From Enoplolaimus lenunculus (Eukaryota; Nematoda; Enoplea; Enoplida; Thoracostomopsidae): a DNA stretch of 64,000 nucleotides. The notes under the pieces are model-generated. The model saw nothing but the letters and a program-made list of their open reading frames with translations, did not search any database and was not told where the DNA came from. Numbering within the stretch: the first letter of the stretch is position 1; each line of letters begins with the position of its first letter. A program made the position numbers and the translations under genes. Positions 25,081-35,684 of the stretch are shown here, one piece after another. The DNA lies in NCBI GenBank assembly GCA_030248215.1, contig JASANG010001107.1:558001-622000 (forward strand), read 5' to 3'.

Positions 25081-25759
25081 TTAACCATAAATTCTATTGA
25101 AATCATAAAATCAAGAAATCCTAAAACCCTACCACAAACAAAAGCTATCACTTTTTTAGCTGGGACGGTGGCATTTTGTTACGGCAGTAGACCTGCACGC
25201 TACCTGCGGGTAACAGCGGGTAAACGCGGGAAGGGTAAGAAAATTTTGACGCGGGTATGCCCGTGGGTAGAGAGCGCGGGTAGAGAATTTCAAAGTGCGC
25301 GTAAAAATTTGTTGATTTTTACCCACTGCAAATTTTTACCCTCTTACACCTCTAGACAGCAGTAAAGTATACATGGTGCCAGAGCTGCAGTATATGTGTT
25401 ATCTTTCAAGGCACCGCTTCTCAATAAACTGGATCTGTTTTGCCTGAAGAATAAGTAAGCCTAAGCCTAAAACCGAACAGACACAAAACCAAAATTTGGT
25501 TTTAAGATTAGCTGGTTCTATAATCTTCCAGAAAATATTGTTAGGTTAATAGTGGAAATCCCTTGGTGACATAATTGTTTATTCAAATATGATATTCATA
25601 AGCTTTAATGTTCAATGTTCCTGACAAAATTTAACTAGGTGTATTTTCCCTCTGAAAAACCAAAATAGGTCCATTTTTCAATGTACGAGAATTAGCCTTG
25701 GTGCACAAAATCTACTTGCATTTTTTTACTAAGATCATTATAGGTACACTTTCCTCTAA

Positions 25760-26205
25760 GAGTTGTGATATACTTGTCGTACGGCGCCGTTGTCCCCGTC
25801 CAGTGCCGTACGTCACCGTCCAGCGCCGTCCGTTCTCGTCCAGCGCCGTCCGTTCTCGTCCAAAGCCGTCCGTTCTCGTCCAGCGCCGTCCGTTCCTGTC
25901 CAGCGCCGTCCGTCCCCGTCCAGCGCCGTCCGTCCCCGTCCAGCGCCGTCCGTCCCCGTCCAGCGCCGTCCGTCCCCGTCCAGCGCCGTCCGTCCCCGTC
26001 CAGCGCCGTCCGTCCCCGTCCAGCGCCGTCCGTCCCCGTCCAGCGCCGTCCGTCCCCGTCCAGCGCCCTCCGTCCCCGTCCAGCGCCGTCCGTCGCCATC
26101 CTTCACCGTCCGTCACTATACGAAATCGTACGAGAGTTATTCATGTGCGATACCGCACGGTGAGTGACGGACAGTGCCAGACGTCAACAAAGTATAGCGT
26201 ATTCC
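25760..26205. mobile_element. Harbinger-like MITE expanded by an internal 20-bp minisatellite
   Basis: Left end GAGTTGTGATATACTTGTCG and right end CAAAGTATAGCGTATTCC are inverted copies of the family end GGGTTGCGCTATACTT. TAA flanks both sides (25757-25759, 26206-26208). The normal GC-rich core of this family (compare 84 bp at 20611 and 182 bp at 39954) is replaced by a long tandem array. Confidence 0.75.
25797..26110. repeat. GC-rich minisatellite, 20-bp unit
   Basis: The unit CAGCGCCGTCCGTCCCCGTC is repeated about fifteen times. The middle copies are identical and those at either end are diverged. Since 20 is not a multiple of three, successive copies rotate through the frames. The proline/serine/arginine-rich frames on both strands here are therefore artefacts and not proteins. 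Confidence 0.9.
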
Positions 26206-26659
26206 TAACAATAAGCAGTATATATAAATTTTCGGTGTTCTCCGTTGTCCTCCCCAGACAGCGTTTGACCCTATAGCGAAAACTTTAAAGTCATTCGACT
26301 CACCTCGGTAAGCTGCGTGGATTGAGATCTATAACTTGTTTAACGATTACTTTTGACATATTTTTATTTCCAGATGAAAGTTTGAAAGAAAAAATTTCTA
26401 TTTTTTAAATAAATATTTCAATGTGGAAGGAGAAAAGGAATATGTGGGAAGCTAAAATATGCTAAAGATTTCCACAATGGAACATGTTTGCCAGCTAGCG
26501 ACCACTTAATGGAAAAGTGCCAATCCACCCTAAAGTATAGTTCTCACCGCGCTCTTATCCCGTAACAACAAAACTTGATAATCAACAAAACAAACATTGA
26601 AATAGAGCAATTCGCAGTCATTGTAATCGGATTTCTCAGCATTCGTCGAGAAAAAGAGT

Positions 26660-26679
26660 TTGATGATGATGATGATGAT
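26660..26679. repeat. (TGA)n microsatellite
   Basis: Six perfect copies of TGA/GAT in a row. Confidence 0.8.
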
Positions 26680-27099
26680 CGGAAACTCTTTTGAAAATGT
26701 TGTTTATTGTTTGTCGATGATGACGTATGTTTACTTAATTTTGTATCATTTTGACAACAAAATGAACGAATTATATAATCTCGTCATGGCCATTAGTTCG
26801 GCGATTTTTGTAAAAACTTAGAGAGTTCGAGGGCTTTTCAAAGTAAGCATTGTAGGCAGCGGCTATAATTCATGTCTTACTGCATGTATTAATAAAAGCA
26901 ACTCGAATCATGATTATGAAACGGGCCGCTGCAGAATTCACACTCCCTCACCTGGGTTCATGAAAGCATTAATTTTTCATTGAGTTTTCAACTTCAATAG
27001 CCCAACCGGATGTGTTAACTTTAATTTTAATTTAGCACATGCGTTGCGAACACAAAAATATAGCCAAAATGTATTCGGTGGCGCGCGGCGGCGGGCGGC

Positions 27100-27160
27100 A
27101 AAATTTTTTACTGTGCCATACGCCGGCGTCCGACGGCTGTCGGCGAGTAGTATAGCGTAA
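27100..27160. mobile_element. Harbinger-like MITE fragment (right end) of the GGGTTGCGCTATACTT family
   Basis: A GC-rich core (CGCCGGCGTCCGACGGC) is followed by AGTATAGCGTAATTC and then TTA, matching the right end of the copy at 25760-26205. No matching left end was found; the GCGGCGGGCGG run at 27080 may be part of it. Confidence 0.5.
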
Positions 27161-27612
27161 TTCTTATACTTTGCTTCGGATTTTTTAGTATTTAAAATGC
27201 GCGGGTTAAGGCCACTGGCGAACAGAGAAAATTTTCGAGATTGAATGTTAAGTGAAATTTTTTTCTAATAACGAAAGGGGCACACAAAAAGGGGGCCAGG
27301 GGGCTGTCCCCACTATTACAAACGAAAAACTTTATTTTTAGATTAAGTGCTAAAAGCAGTTGCATTTAGTAATCGATACCTCCACTCGCGAGAGAATAAC
27401 TTCTACGTGTGGTCTAAAAATGTTGTTAGCTTTAACATCTCGAACAGCGTCTAAACTCTGAGAAGACATGCTTTTAATTTTCCAATCTGAAACATACGCA
27501 GCCATCAGCCAAGTATTTGCTCCCTCCTTCCGCAGCAGAACTGGACCCATACTCGTCTTCGTGTCGAAAATTTAAACATGCCAGTGTAGCGCAGCCAATT
27601 GAAATCGTTTAA

Positions 27613-27707
27613 GGTGGCGCTATACATGTCGTTGCGGCGCTGTATGTCACCGTTCGGCATCACGGTACTCGACTAAATTAACATTGTCAAAAAGTATAGC
27701 GCCGACC
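27613..27707. mobile_element. Harbinger-like MITE of the GGGTTGCGCTATACTT family
   Basis: Left GGTGGCGCTATACATGTCG and right AAAAAGTATAGCGCCGACC are inverted repeats. The core has CACCGTTCGGC and CACGGTACTCG. TAA precedes the left end; the right flank (ATT) does not match it. Confidence 0.65.
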
Positions 27708-28489
27708 ATTATTAGCATTAACAATGATTTCGGAGCCAAATTTAACTAAAATTTGACCAGAATAGAAACCATACCTCATGGTCATATTCTGCTTCGGAGG
27801 TTTTTATTGGTGAATTTTTGATTGAAACTATACCATAGAACTGAATATTATAATGCCCATACGAGTAATGATTAACAGTCATCTATCGCTAAATCAGTAT
27901 TATCCAAAAATAAGTGGAAGTAAGTTACCAAACACTAACGTTTTTAACTCAACAAGCATTTTTTGTTAATGTAGCGGGTTGAAATAAGATATTAATATTG
28001 TATTATTAAATGATGTACTTGCGGATCAAAGCTCCGACACCTACAACTAAGAGAGATTATCATTCGTTTAGAGGGGCAAAACTTTAACTGATTAGTAACT
28101 GCATATAAACTTGTAGTGGTAAGATTTTAACAAACAAATTCGCCAAATGAACTTACATGAAAACTGTTTAATAATGTTTCAATCATTCAATTATTTGCTT
28201 GTCTAAATGTGTACAGCACGTATCATCAGTTGGTAAACAGGCCTTGTGTAACTTTAGGACCAGTGAATGGTGAAGTTCGAAACTTAGCACGTATTTAATT
28301 AAAGTTTGCTGAAGTTTGCGCTGATTTTGAGAGATTCGCAAACGTAGCAATTCGTTTATTTGAAATCATATTATTAATGAATAATCACCGTAATATTAAT
28401 CTGGACGAGGGCTTGCAAGTCAGTGAATACATAAATATTTCATAATAGCGTGGTTTTACTTTCATTTTTTTACTTGAATCGTGTTTCAG

Positions 28490-28554
28490 GCTTCAAAAAT
28501 GGGCTATTAATTGATCAGTGGCTCAACAGTTATGGATATGTTAGTCCGTGGGAG
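28490..28554 (+). CDS. Orphan exon candidate, weakly MMP-propeptide-like
   Basis: A strong acceptor (GTGTTTCAG) and donor (GAG|GTAAGC) enclose 65 bp with one open frame, entering in phase 1 and leaving in phase 0: FKNGLLIDQWLNSYGYVSPW and a final E. The WLNSYGY-x-x-P core resembles the first helix of matrix metalloproteinase propeptides (for example WLQQYGYLPP in MMP14, from memory). No cysteine-switch, zinc-binding or hemopexin exon was found downstream, so the identity is only a suggestion. Confidence 0.3.
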
Positions 28555-29108
28555 GTAAGCGTTAGGGTACTCGTACACTTTCTCCAAACTTAACATTAAG
28601 GCTGACGAAACCGTTTTTCGAAACCTAAGTTTAAAGTCTAAGCCTAAGCCAAACCTGTGTGAGAATTGTAAAAGAGTCAGAATTAGTCGCCTTAGCATGT
28701 GAGTTACCAGTAAGTGCACTCGTAGTGTAATTGTAAGAACGCTAACAAACACACATATATGTTGCGCCCGAATATAATGTATTAATTAGTTTTGTGACTG
28801 TTTGTAGTATAACACAATCCCAATGAGAGTACACGAGTACTGTTGACTCCCCAATTAGGCAGACGAGACATGTCAAGATCAAGGGCGGAATATTTTCCTG
28901 CGAATTGCAACAGAGTATGTTTAAGCTTGAGACTAATTTTTTTGCTTAGTCTTAGGCTTAGATTAGCTCATTTCAAAGTAATTTTATTCAGTTAACTAAT
29001 ACTGCTCAGAAATTCCGTAGGTGCTGCTTTCTTAGTTTTCCAAACAGGAGTAATCGTAGTTGCCGTAACCTTTTGGTTTTGATTAAATATTTCATTTTTA
29101 TAATTTTA

Positions 29109-29132
29109 GGAACTTCAAATGCTGTTTTGGAA
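29109..29132 (+). CDS. Orphan mini-exon candidate
   Basis: A 24-bp stretch between TTTTAG and GTAAGT reads ELQMLFWK in phase 0, which is the phase the candidate exon at 28490-28554 leaves. Both sites are close to the splice consensus used by the two confident spliced genes. No third exon was found. Confidence 0.25.
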
Positions 29133-29412
29133 GGTAAGTATCAATCTGTTTTCTATTTTAACCTTAAAACTGGAGTTTAATCTTAATTAATGTAGAAAAT
29201 GAATTAGATTATAGCTTCGCCGTCAAAATAAGGATTTAAGCATCGCTAACATAAATTTAGCTTTGGACTCACAATTCGAAGCAGGGCTAGATTGACCATC
29301 TAGCCTATTGACCAAATTTCCGGTGGTTTGGTTCGACTGTGACCCGCTGCACGAAATGCAAAAAACTTGGTTGTGTAATGAATATTTTTCTGAATACTCA
29401 ATGGTGGACTAG

Positions 29413-29634
29413 TTTAAATCAAACCATCATACCAGGGTCGATTTTTACTGTCACTCCAGCACTCAACCGGAGCGACCTTCGCAAATTCGTAACTGGCTCT
29501 GTGATTTACAACTAAAAGAACGATTATGCCCCAGCCTACGTATTTTTGTTAAACTAGGAGGTAATCCATATTTGTACGTTTCACCGAAACACGAAGGATT
29601 CCGCTTTTGTTACCGCGACGATGAAAATGTTTGA
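29413..29634 (+). other. Open frame without clear start or family
   Basis: A 73-codon frame is open from a TAG at 29410-29412 to TGA at 29632-29634. It has balanced, protein-like composition (for example RNWLCDLQLKERLCPSLRIF and NPYLYVSPKHEGFRFCY). There is no ATG and no acceptor in the phase needed to follow the mini-exon at 29109-29132. It may be an exon of an unseen gene, a transposon relic or chance. Confidence 0.2.
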
Positions 29635-30167
29635 TACGCGTTGCAGGGGACACAAGGGGAGAGATAGAGGAGATTTATCCTGTCGTTATTTCAAGAGCCA
29701 AAAACTTTTATCACGCTTTAGAAGATCCTGCATCCTAAAGGCAAGAAAAAACTTCTTTTGCATGAGTGCTATTTCCTTCCGCACCGAAATCTTAGATACG
29801 CTCCCGACGGGATAAGCATCGGTTTTCACCTCATTAAGCTATAACTTACAAATACGATATATCATACACGCTGAGTGAAGGATGAAAATTGAAACTTTGT
29901 TTTTGATCTGTAGCTATGTAATTTTCAACAGTACATCTGTCTGTCCTACGTGACTGGATAAAACTGTGATTGAAACTTACTTTTTAGTCGTTTTTGATCA
30001 ATGGGTTAGCAATCCAATACAAGAAATCAACAAATAATCTAAGGCTTTCACGAAAGTGATGACAGACAACCGTTTTAGGTTGTTATTTCTCACGTACGTC
30101 ACTTTCAACTACTGTCAGGACACAACGTTAAGTAGTCAACATTTCACCTATGCAGTGACCACACAAG

Positions 30168-30366
30168 CAGGGGCGGACACAGAGGGGAGCGGGGGCGCCC
30201 TCATCAGAAAATTTTGTATGATAATGGTAATGTCCCTACTTTACAAATTTTTACTCTTGTGATGCCACGAAAATCGCGTTTGGCTTCTTGCTCGCTTCGT
30301 TTGCGAGGGTTCTTTCGAAATATATATTGGACGCGTTCTCATAAGAAATATTTGGATCCGCCACTG
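30168..30366. mobile_element. hAT-like MITE (CAGGGGCGGA ends)
   Basis: Starts CAGGGGCGGACACAGAGG and ends TTTGGATCCGCCACTG, an inverted pair typical of hAT MITEs. The interior has the GGCTTCTTGCTCGCTTCG block common to this family. Flanking 8-mers (CACACAAG and CACCACAG) are only partly alike. Confidence 0.65.
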
Positions 30367-30661
30367 CACCACAGCGGTTCATTTTTTGTTCATCTCTGTC
30401 TGGACAGTTAGCTGTTTTTGAAACAAGTTTAACTTTAAAATGTTTTTTGAACGCAAAAAAGTGTTGACCTGAAATGCAAGGACGGTTTAGTCATGCAACA
30501 ACAGGGATCATAGGCGAAGAAATATCGGTTTTGAAATTTATTGAAACAAACTAAAAACGGTTTCAGATCGCGTTGTTGTCAGCGCTAAGAAGACACAACG
30601 CTTCAGTACGGTTCTTTTTCGTAGACTATTTAGCTTTATATTTTTGTGTACTTATAAAACT

Positions 30662-30795
30662 AAATTCATGTGGCGGATTCAGAAATTTTTGTCGAGAAGT
30701 CAATAAATATTGGTGAAAAAAGTTGGCCGAAGCGAACGAAAAGCCAAGCGCAATTTTAGTACTAAATTTTAGCATAAATTTTACCTTGATTCCGG
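30662..30795. mobile_element. hAT-like MITE fragment
   Basis: GTGGCGGATTCAGAAATTTT, then CGAAGCGAACGAAAAGCC and CAATTTTAGTACTAAATTTT, the same order as at 58825-58930. The right end is lost beside the Harbinger-like element that starts at 30808. Confidence 0.5.
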
Positions 30796-30807
30796 ATGGG
30801 TATCTAA

Positions 30808-31564
30808 AGCCCTATTCACACGTGCAAGTTTTTGCCGCGAGAACATGCAGCTGCAACTTGCAAGAAATACTTGCAGCTGGACGTATTTGTAAAAAATCAT
30901 AACGTTCGTTCTGAATCTTTACATGAATTTATGTGAATAATTTGCACACCACTTCAGTAAATATCAAACATAACCTATAATCTATCAGCTTAGCCAATGA
31001 TGATTAATGAATTCGACTTGCAGGACTATTCATACGTACGAATTAATTCTTCGCATATATAAATCACGAATAACTAGCAGCTGCAAGTTCTTCGAATGAA
31101 TTTTTCAAAAAAAGTTGCAGCTGTAAGTTTCAGTTGTAAGAAACATTCATGCGCAAAGAAGGCTATACTCGAAATTTATTTACTTTAAAGTTTTCATCGC
31201 GATGCAATCTTTATTTTAATGCTTAAAAATTTAAAACTAGTCCCATTACTTCCGCCGTCGGCTGCGAAATATCAAACAAGTTAGATATTTGAATTAATTC
31301 ACACTTCTTGAATAAATTCAATAAGTCTGAATTAATTCAAAAGGCGCTCAGAAACATGTCTTTTGATTGGCCAATGAAAATGCAAGTGCAAGAAATTCGA
31401 GCGATTCGCGATGGCATTCACACGTGCGAATAAAATTCAATCACATGAATTCTCATGAATAATTTGCAGCTGCAAGACTTCAAATCTGCTTTGTGACCAA
31501 ACTTGCACATGCAAATTGCACGTGCAAGTTTTTGCTGCAAAAACTTGCACGTGTGAATAGGGCT
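30808..31564. mobile_element. Harbinger-like element, longest copy of the TTCACACGTGCAAG family
   Basis: Starts AGCCCTATTCACACGTGCAA and ends with the inverse, TTGCACGTGTGAATAGGGCT. TAA flanks both sides (30805-30807, 31565-31567). At 757 bp it is far longer than its relatives at 8417-8562 and 9042-9320 but still has no coding frame. It is full of CTTGCAGCTGCAAG-like palindromes and ATTAATTC repeats, so a transcript could fold into multiple hairpins. Confidence 0.8.
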
Positions 31565-31567
31565 TAA

Positions 31568-34500
31568 ATCTGGATGGCTACTTTGTACGCGCCAGTGCTT
31601 AATTTTGCCATAGAGAGTACCATATCGCTTAAATTCAATATTAACACTGGGCAGCGGTGATTTAAAGTTGTTTAAAAATAAACCAACTTATTTCATTCTG
31701 ACGATTTCATACAAAACTTAATTTTTGTCTGGTTAACGAAACGTTGTCTCTAAGCCGGAACCGTAACGTTTATATGTAGTCTACGTAAAAATTGGTTTTT
31801 GGGTCATCCGAAAAGTCCTTGCAACAAATGAGGTAGCTATATTCAGATCCTTTTTGTCCAATATTTGCTTTTATAAACACCCTCAAATTGTCTGAAGCTA
31901 AAACGTTATTCAAGCCAGTAGCTTGCTTAAGATACCAGCACAGGCGAAAGCATTCATTATTTTTGTGATCCCAATTTGCTCAAAATGTTCAGTGAATTTA
32001 AAGCCGGCTCGAACTTTGTGTAAACGAAACAGGACTGTGCCCCGGATGAGCTGGGTATGTCGTGGGCATGAAGCATGTTATAGGCTCGGTGCCTAAGGAC
32101 TACAAGCTACAAACGGGCCATAAACCCACAAACGGGGTTAAACTATTGCAGAGGAATGTATTTTTCCAGGGCGCCTATAAGCTTCCCATTGTCCCCCTCT
32201 ACCTGCAAGTCTACACAGTTCCACAATTGGCCCTATTCAATTAGAAACCTATTGTTTCTATGACCAGAGACAATTTCTAACTCACCGTTGACCATATAAT
32301 TAGTTCTTCAACGTTCTCTATATCCGACTACGTATCATAGCAACAGCGAGTCAAAATGAACGGTGTTCGCTTGCATTTGAAATCTCACGTGACTTCACAT
32401 TCGTTTGAGCATGTAAAGGCTTATTTTTTAAAAAGAACACGACAATTTTCTAAATTATTTTGAGTTTATTTAAAGTTTTAGCGGCGGTGTTCTTAGTGTC
32501 AAAGGAAATAGAATACATGGATTTGCAATAACGTAAACTAAACTGCAATTTGCCTGCATGCAACTATATATGGTAGAATTGTAGAAACACACATTTTGCA
32601 AGTAATTGTTGCTTTTGAAACGTGCCAATGCAATTTTTTCACGTTCTAATGAGCATCGTTCTATATTAAGATTTCTTTCCGTTATCACCAAAACGAAAGT
32701 GTAAATGAAAACATGCCGTTCGATGCCAGCTTTTTATTTGCTCACACACAACTCAATAAACAAAAATTTTAGTCTTTAAAAAGTAAATTCTCAGCCAACC
32801 TAAACATTGTTTTCTATTTTATAAACCCGTTCTATACTCTTGCGGATCCAAAGATGGCGCGGGTGGAGCGTACAGCCCCCCGTCAGAAATTTTGTGTAAT
32901 AAAATGGTAAGTTTTCTACCTTACAATTTTTACCACTTTTTTTGTAAGAAATGATAAGGTCCATCCTTACCTTACAAATTTTCCCCCTTAGAATCTTTTT
33001 TGCTAAAAATAGAAAGGGTTTACCTTACAATTTTTCTCGTCATAATTTTTTTGAGATAAAGTGATAAGGTCGCTGCTACCTTTTAATTTTTGGCAGAATA
33101 CAGTAGAAATTATGTTTCATATCATTTGCTCTAGCCAGCCCGCGCCCAGTCAGCAATTTCTAAATCCATCGCTGGTTGTATACACGACTTCGTCATGGTT
33201 TCCAATAGATGAAAGTTATATATTTCGATCTGTTCACACTTAAACCGTTCCCGTAAAGAAAGAAACAAATCTATCTATATATACTTGAACTAAATCAAAC
33301 TTTATACTTAAATCCCATACATCTTACACAGGAGCGTAGCCAAGATTTTATTTTAGGAGGGCATACCGTCATATTTAAAAGACTTTTTTGCGAGCGAGCG
33401 CTACGAGCAACAATATTTTGTTACGTTTCAGTATCTCGCTAATTATTATCTAAAGAGTGGCACCGTTTTCTCGTCAGTAACTAAATTTCAGTGAGATATA
33501 TTCCCTTATCGCCGCTTATATACGGCTCTGCTCGCATAAATTTATTCGCGCGTATTGTCCATTTGGGGGCACCATTATATATTATCAATATACTTAGGCG
33601 TAACCGCACGCTGTGTTCAATATAAAATTGAATTGTCACCGGTCGCGTATCACAAGTAAAACTAGGACAATGAACCTGGACTGGAGAACGGCGAAAGATC
33701 ATGCCTTTTATAGTAGGAAGCGTGGGTCAATTCAGTAATTTAGATAAGCCCGTCAAGTTTTGGTGTTCCAAAAGTGGGGGACAAAAACGCTTAGTAACTT
33801 TTTGCTCTGAAGGGGAGGTTAGTAACCCCCCTTCGGGATTGGCGTCCGTAAAAGGAAGCTAAAGCTATGATATCAATTGGGAGAATGCAGCATGATTCTA
33901 GTAAACTCTGATGCGATGTCGAACGATTTTACAGGCAAAAAGAAACGCAAAACTCGGTTTTGGTGCATCACTGCGTACAATTGTTTAGGTTTTCTGCCAT
34001 TTGTATAACTTATGATTAGGTTTAAGGTTAAGAATTGGCGTTAGATATAGCTTTTGGCATGGGTTTAGGCTTAAAGGTAAGCTAGTAAAGGAGAAGTGTG
34101 CAAAAGAGTGCAATATTCTGAAATCTGGAAATTGCTACCAGTGTTTTGAATTGAAATTCAACAACTGTCACGGCTGGAGCAGCCACCCCCCATACCCCTC
34201 ATTTGGGGGGCCCCACCCCTAATGAGGCTTCACCCTAACCGGTCGAAACAAAAACCGCCGAAGTTTTAAAATGGGTCTGGCTTCTCGCTCACGAGTTTGT
34301 GGGCACCCATCCTGAAGTTTGGTTTGAGCCCACACCCCTGTGCTCCGGCACTGACAACTGTGTAAAAGTATAGGTATAATAATGTTGTGGCATATTTGAA
34401 GTTTTTCGTCAAAAATTGGTTTTGCTTACGGTATAAGAAGCGAAATAGTGCAAGTTTAAGTATTTTTGTTTTTGAATAATCAGACTTTCACTATTACTTG

Positions 34501-35684
34501 TAACTCACGCGTTGTTGTTTAAAAATGAATAAAAGACGAAACACAAATAGTTGATTTATTTTTCTTTTTTTACTACGGTCCTAGAATATACAGCCATTTA
34601 GCCGCTTTCCACACTCAAAGTGCTAATGATGGTGGTTTAGTTAACATTATAGTTTTCAAGGTTCAATAGGCTACTAAATAGCACAAGTCCTTCGTTAACG
34701 GTGAGATATAGTGAAGAAAATACTAAAATCCTATATAAGGCTCGAGCTTAATCCTATATTTTTTTCAAGTATTCTGACTCCTGTGTGAAATATTATTAAC
34801 GTATTAGGTCCTGTTTTGTAAGTTGTAGTCCTTAAATAAACGTTTTTCATTTGCAAGCTTTTCACAGTTGCTAAGTGTCTGGTACTGGTGAATAGTCTAT
34901 GTTTTTCTGTTGTATCTGCTTCTAAAATGTTTCTACCACTGCTTCAAATTCACATTCAGCTTAGAAATTGCTGTATTTTCTTTTGCGTATAAAAGTTGAG
35001 AAGTTGTAGTATGCAGGAGAAAATGTGCTAAATTCTGGACCACCTAACGAATACAGCTTGTTTTGAAATAAATTTGAGAATCAATACATCGTTGTTCACG
35101 GCATTTGAAATAGATTTTCAATAATAGAAGATATATTTCTTATTAATGGTCAAGAGCTGTTGCCGCTTAGAATTTATTTGAACTTTTTCAAAATGAATTA
35201 AAACACATACCCTTTGCCAAAATCTTCAAGGGTTTTTCATGAATAAAGTAGCTCGATTGTTGTTCGTTTGAAAAGTATCCGAAGCGGTCACATGACAGAC
35301 TCTCAGCCATTCCCCCTTGCTCAGCTTAACACATTTAATTTAAAGAACGGTAGGTTTTAAATGTGCATATACTTTTCTTCTTATGTATACCGGTTATGAT
35401 TTGAAGCTATTGTCAACTATAACCATAAACTGTTTATTATTAGATTTCGCAATCTGAACGTACCAATCCTGCGTATGGACAAACCAGAAATATAATACGG
35501 AGTTAAGCTAATTATTTGTTGTTCGCCCAAAATTTAGGTTATTAATTGCCTCGACAACAATAGTAAACTTAATAAATGTAGAAATTATCATTTTCCGCGT
35601 CATAAACAACGAGATCATACAAATTTCGAAAATTAAAGATTTTTATAGATATCAAAAGTAATTTTTACTCTTTTTTTGCGTCGC
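31568..35684. other. Intergenic upstream of the rhomboid gene; repeats but no gene seen
   Basis: 32844-33178 is a hAT-like MITE (GCGGATCCAAAGATGGCGCG at left, TTTCTAAATCCATCGCTGG at right) whose interior repeats a phrase of the type ATAAGGT...CTACCTTACAATTTTT three times. 33345-33430 has GAGCGTAGCC and GCGAGCGAGCGC blocks of the same superfamily. 34155-34350 is a GC-rich remnant ending CTCCGGCACTG. The last 1.3 kb before the ATG is AT-rich with no recognised promoter motif. Confidence 0.4.

Noticed and set aside
25692-26276. Proline/arginine-rich frames on plus and glycine/tryptophan-rich frames on minus
   Set aside because: A 20-bp tandem unit inside a MITE makes all frames open and equivalent. 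The same peptide phrases rotate through different frames, which is not how a gene behaves.
27350-27550. 66-codon minus-strand frame
   Set aside because: Next to GC-rich transposon debris, no splice sites or recognisable motif; length is within chance expectation for this much sequence.
31798-32060. Mariner-like element suggested by TGGGTCATCCGAAAAGTCC and a short MFSEFKAG-like frame
   Set aside because: No inverted end was found, the frame stops after about a dozen residues, and no transposase motif is visible.
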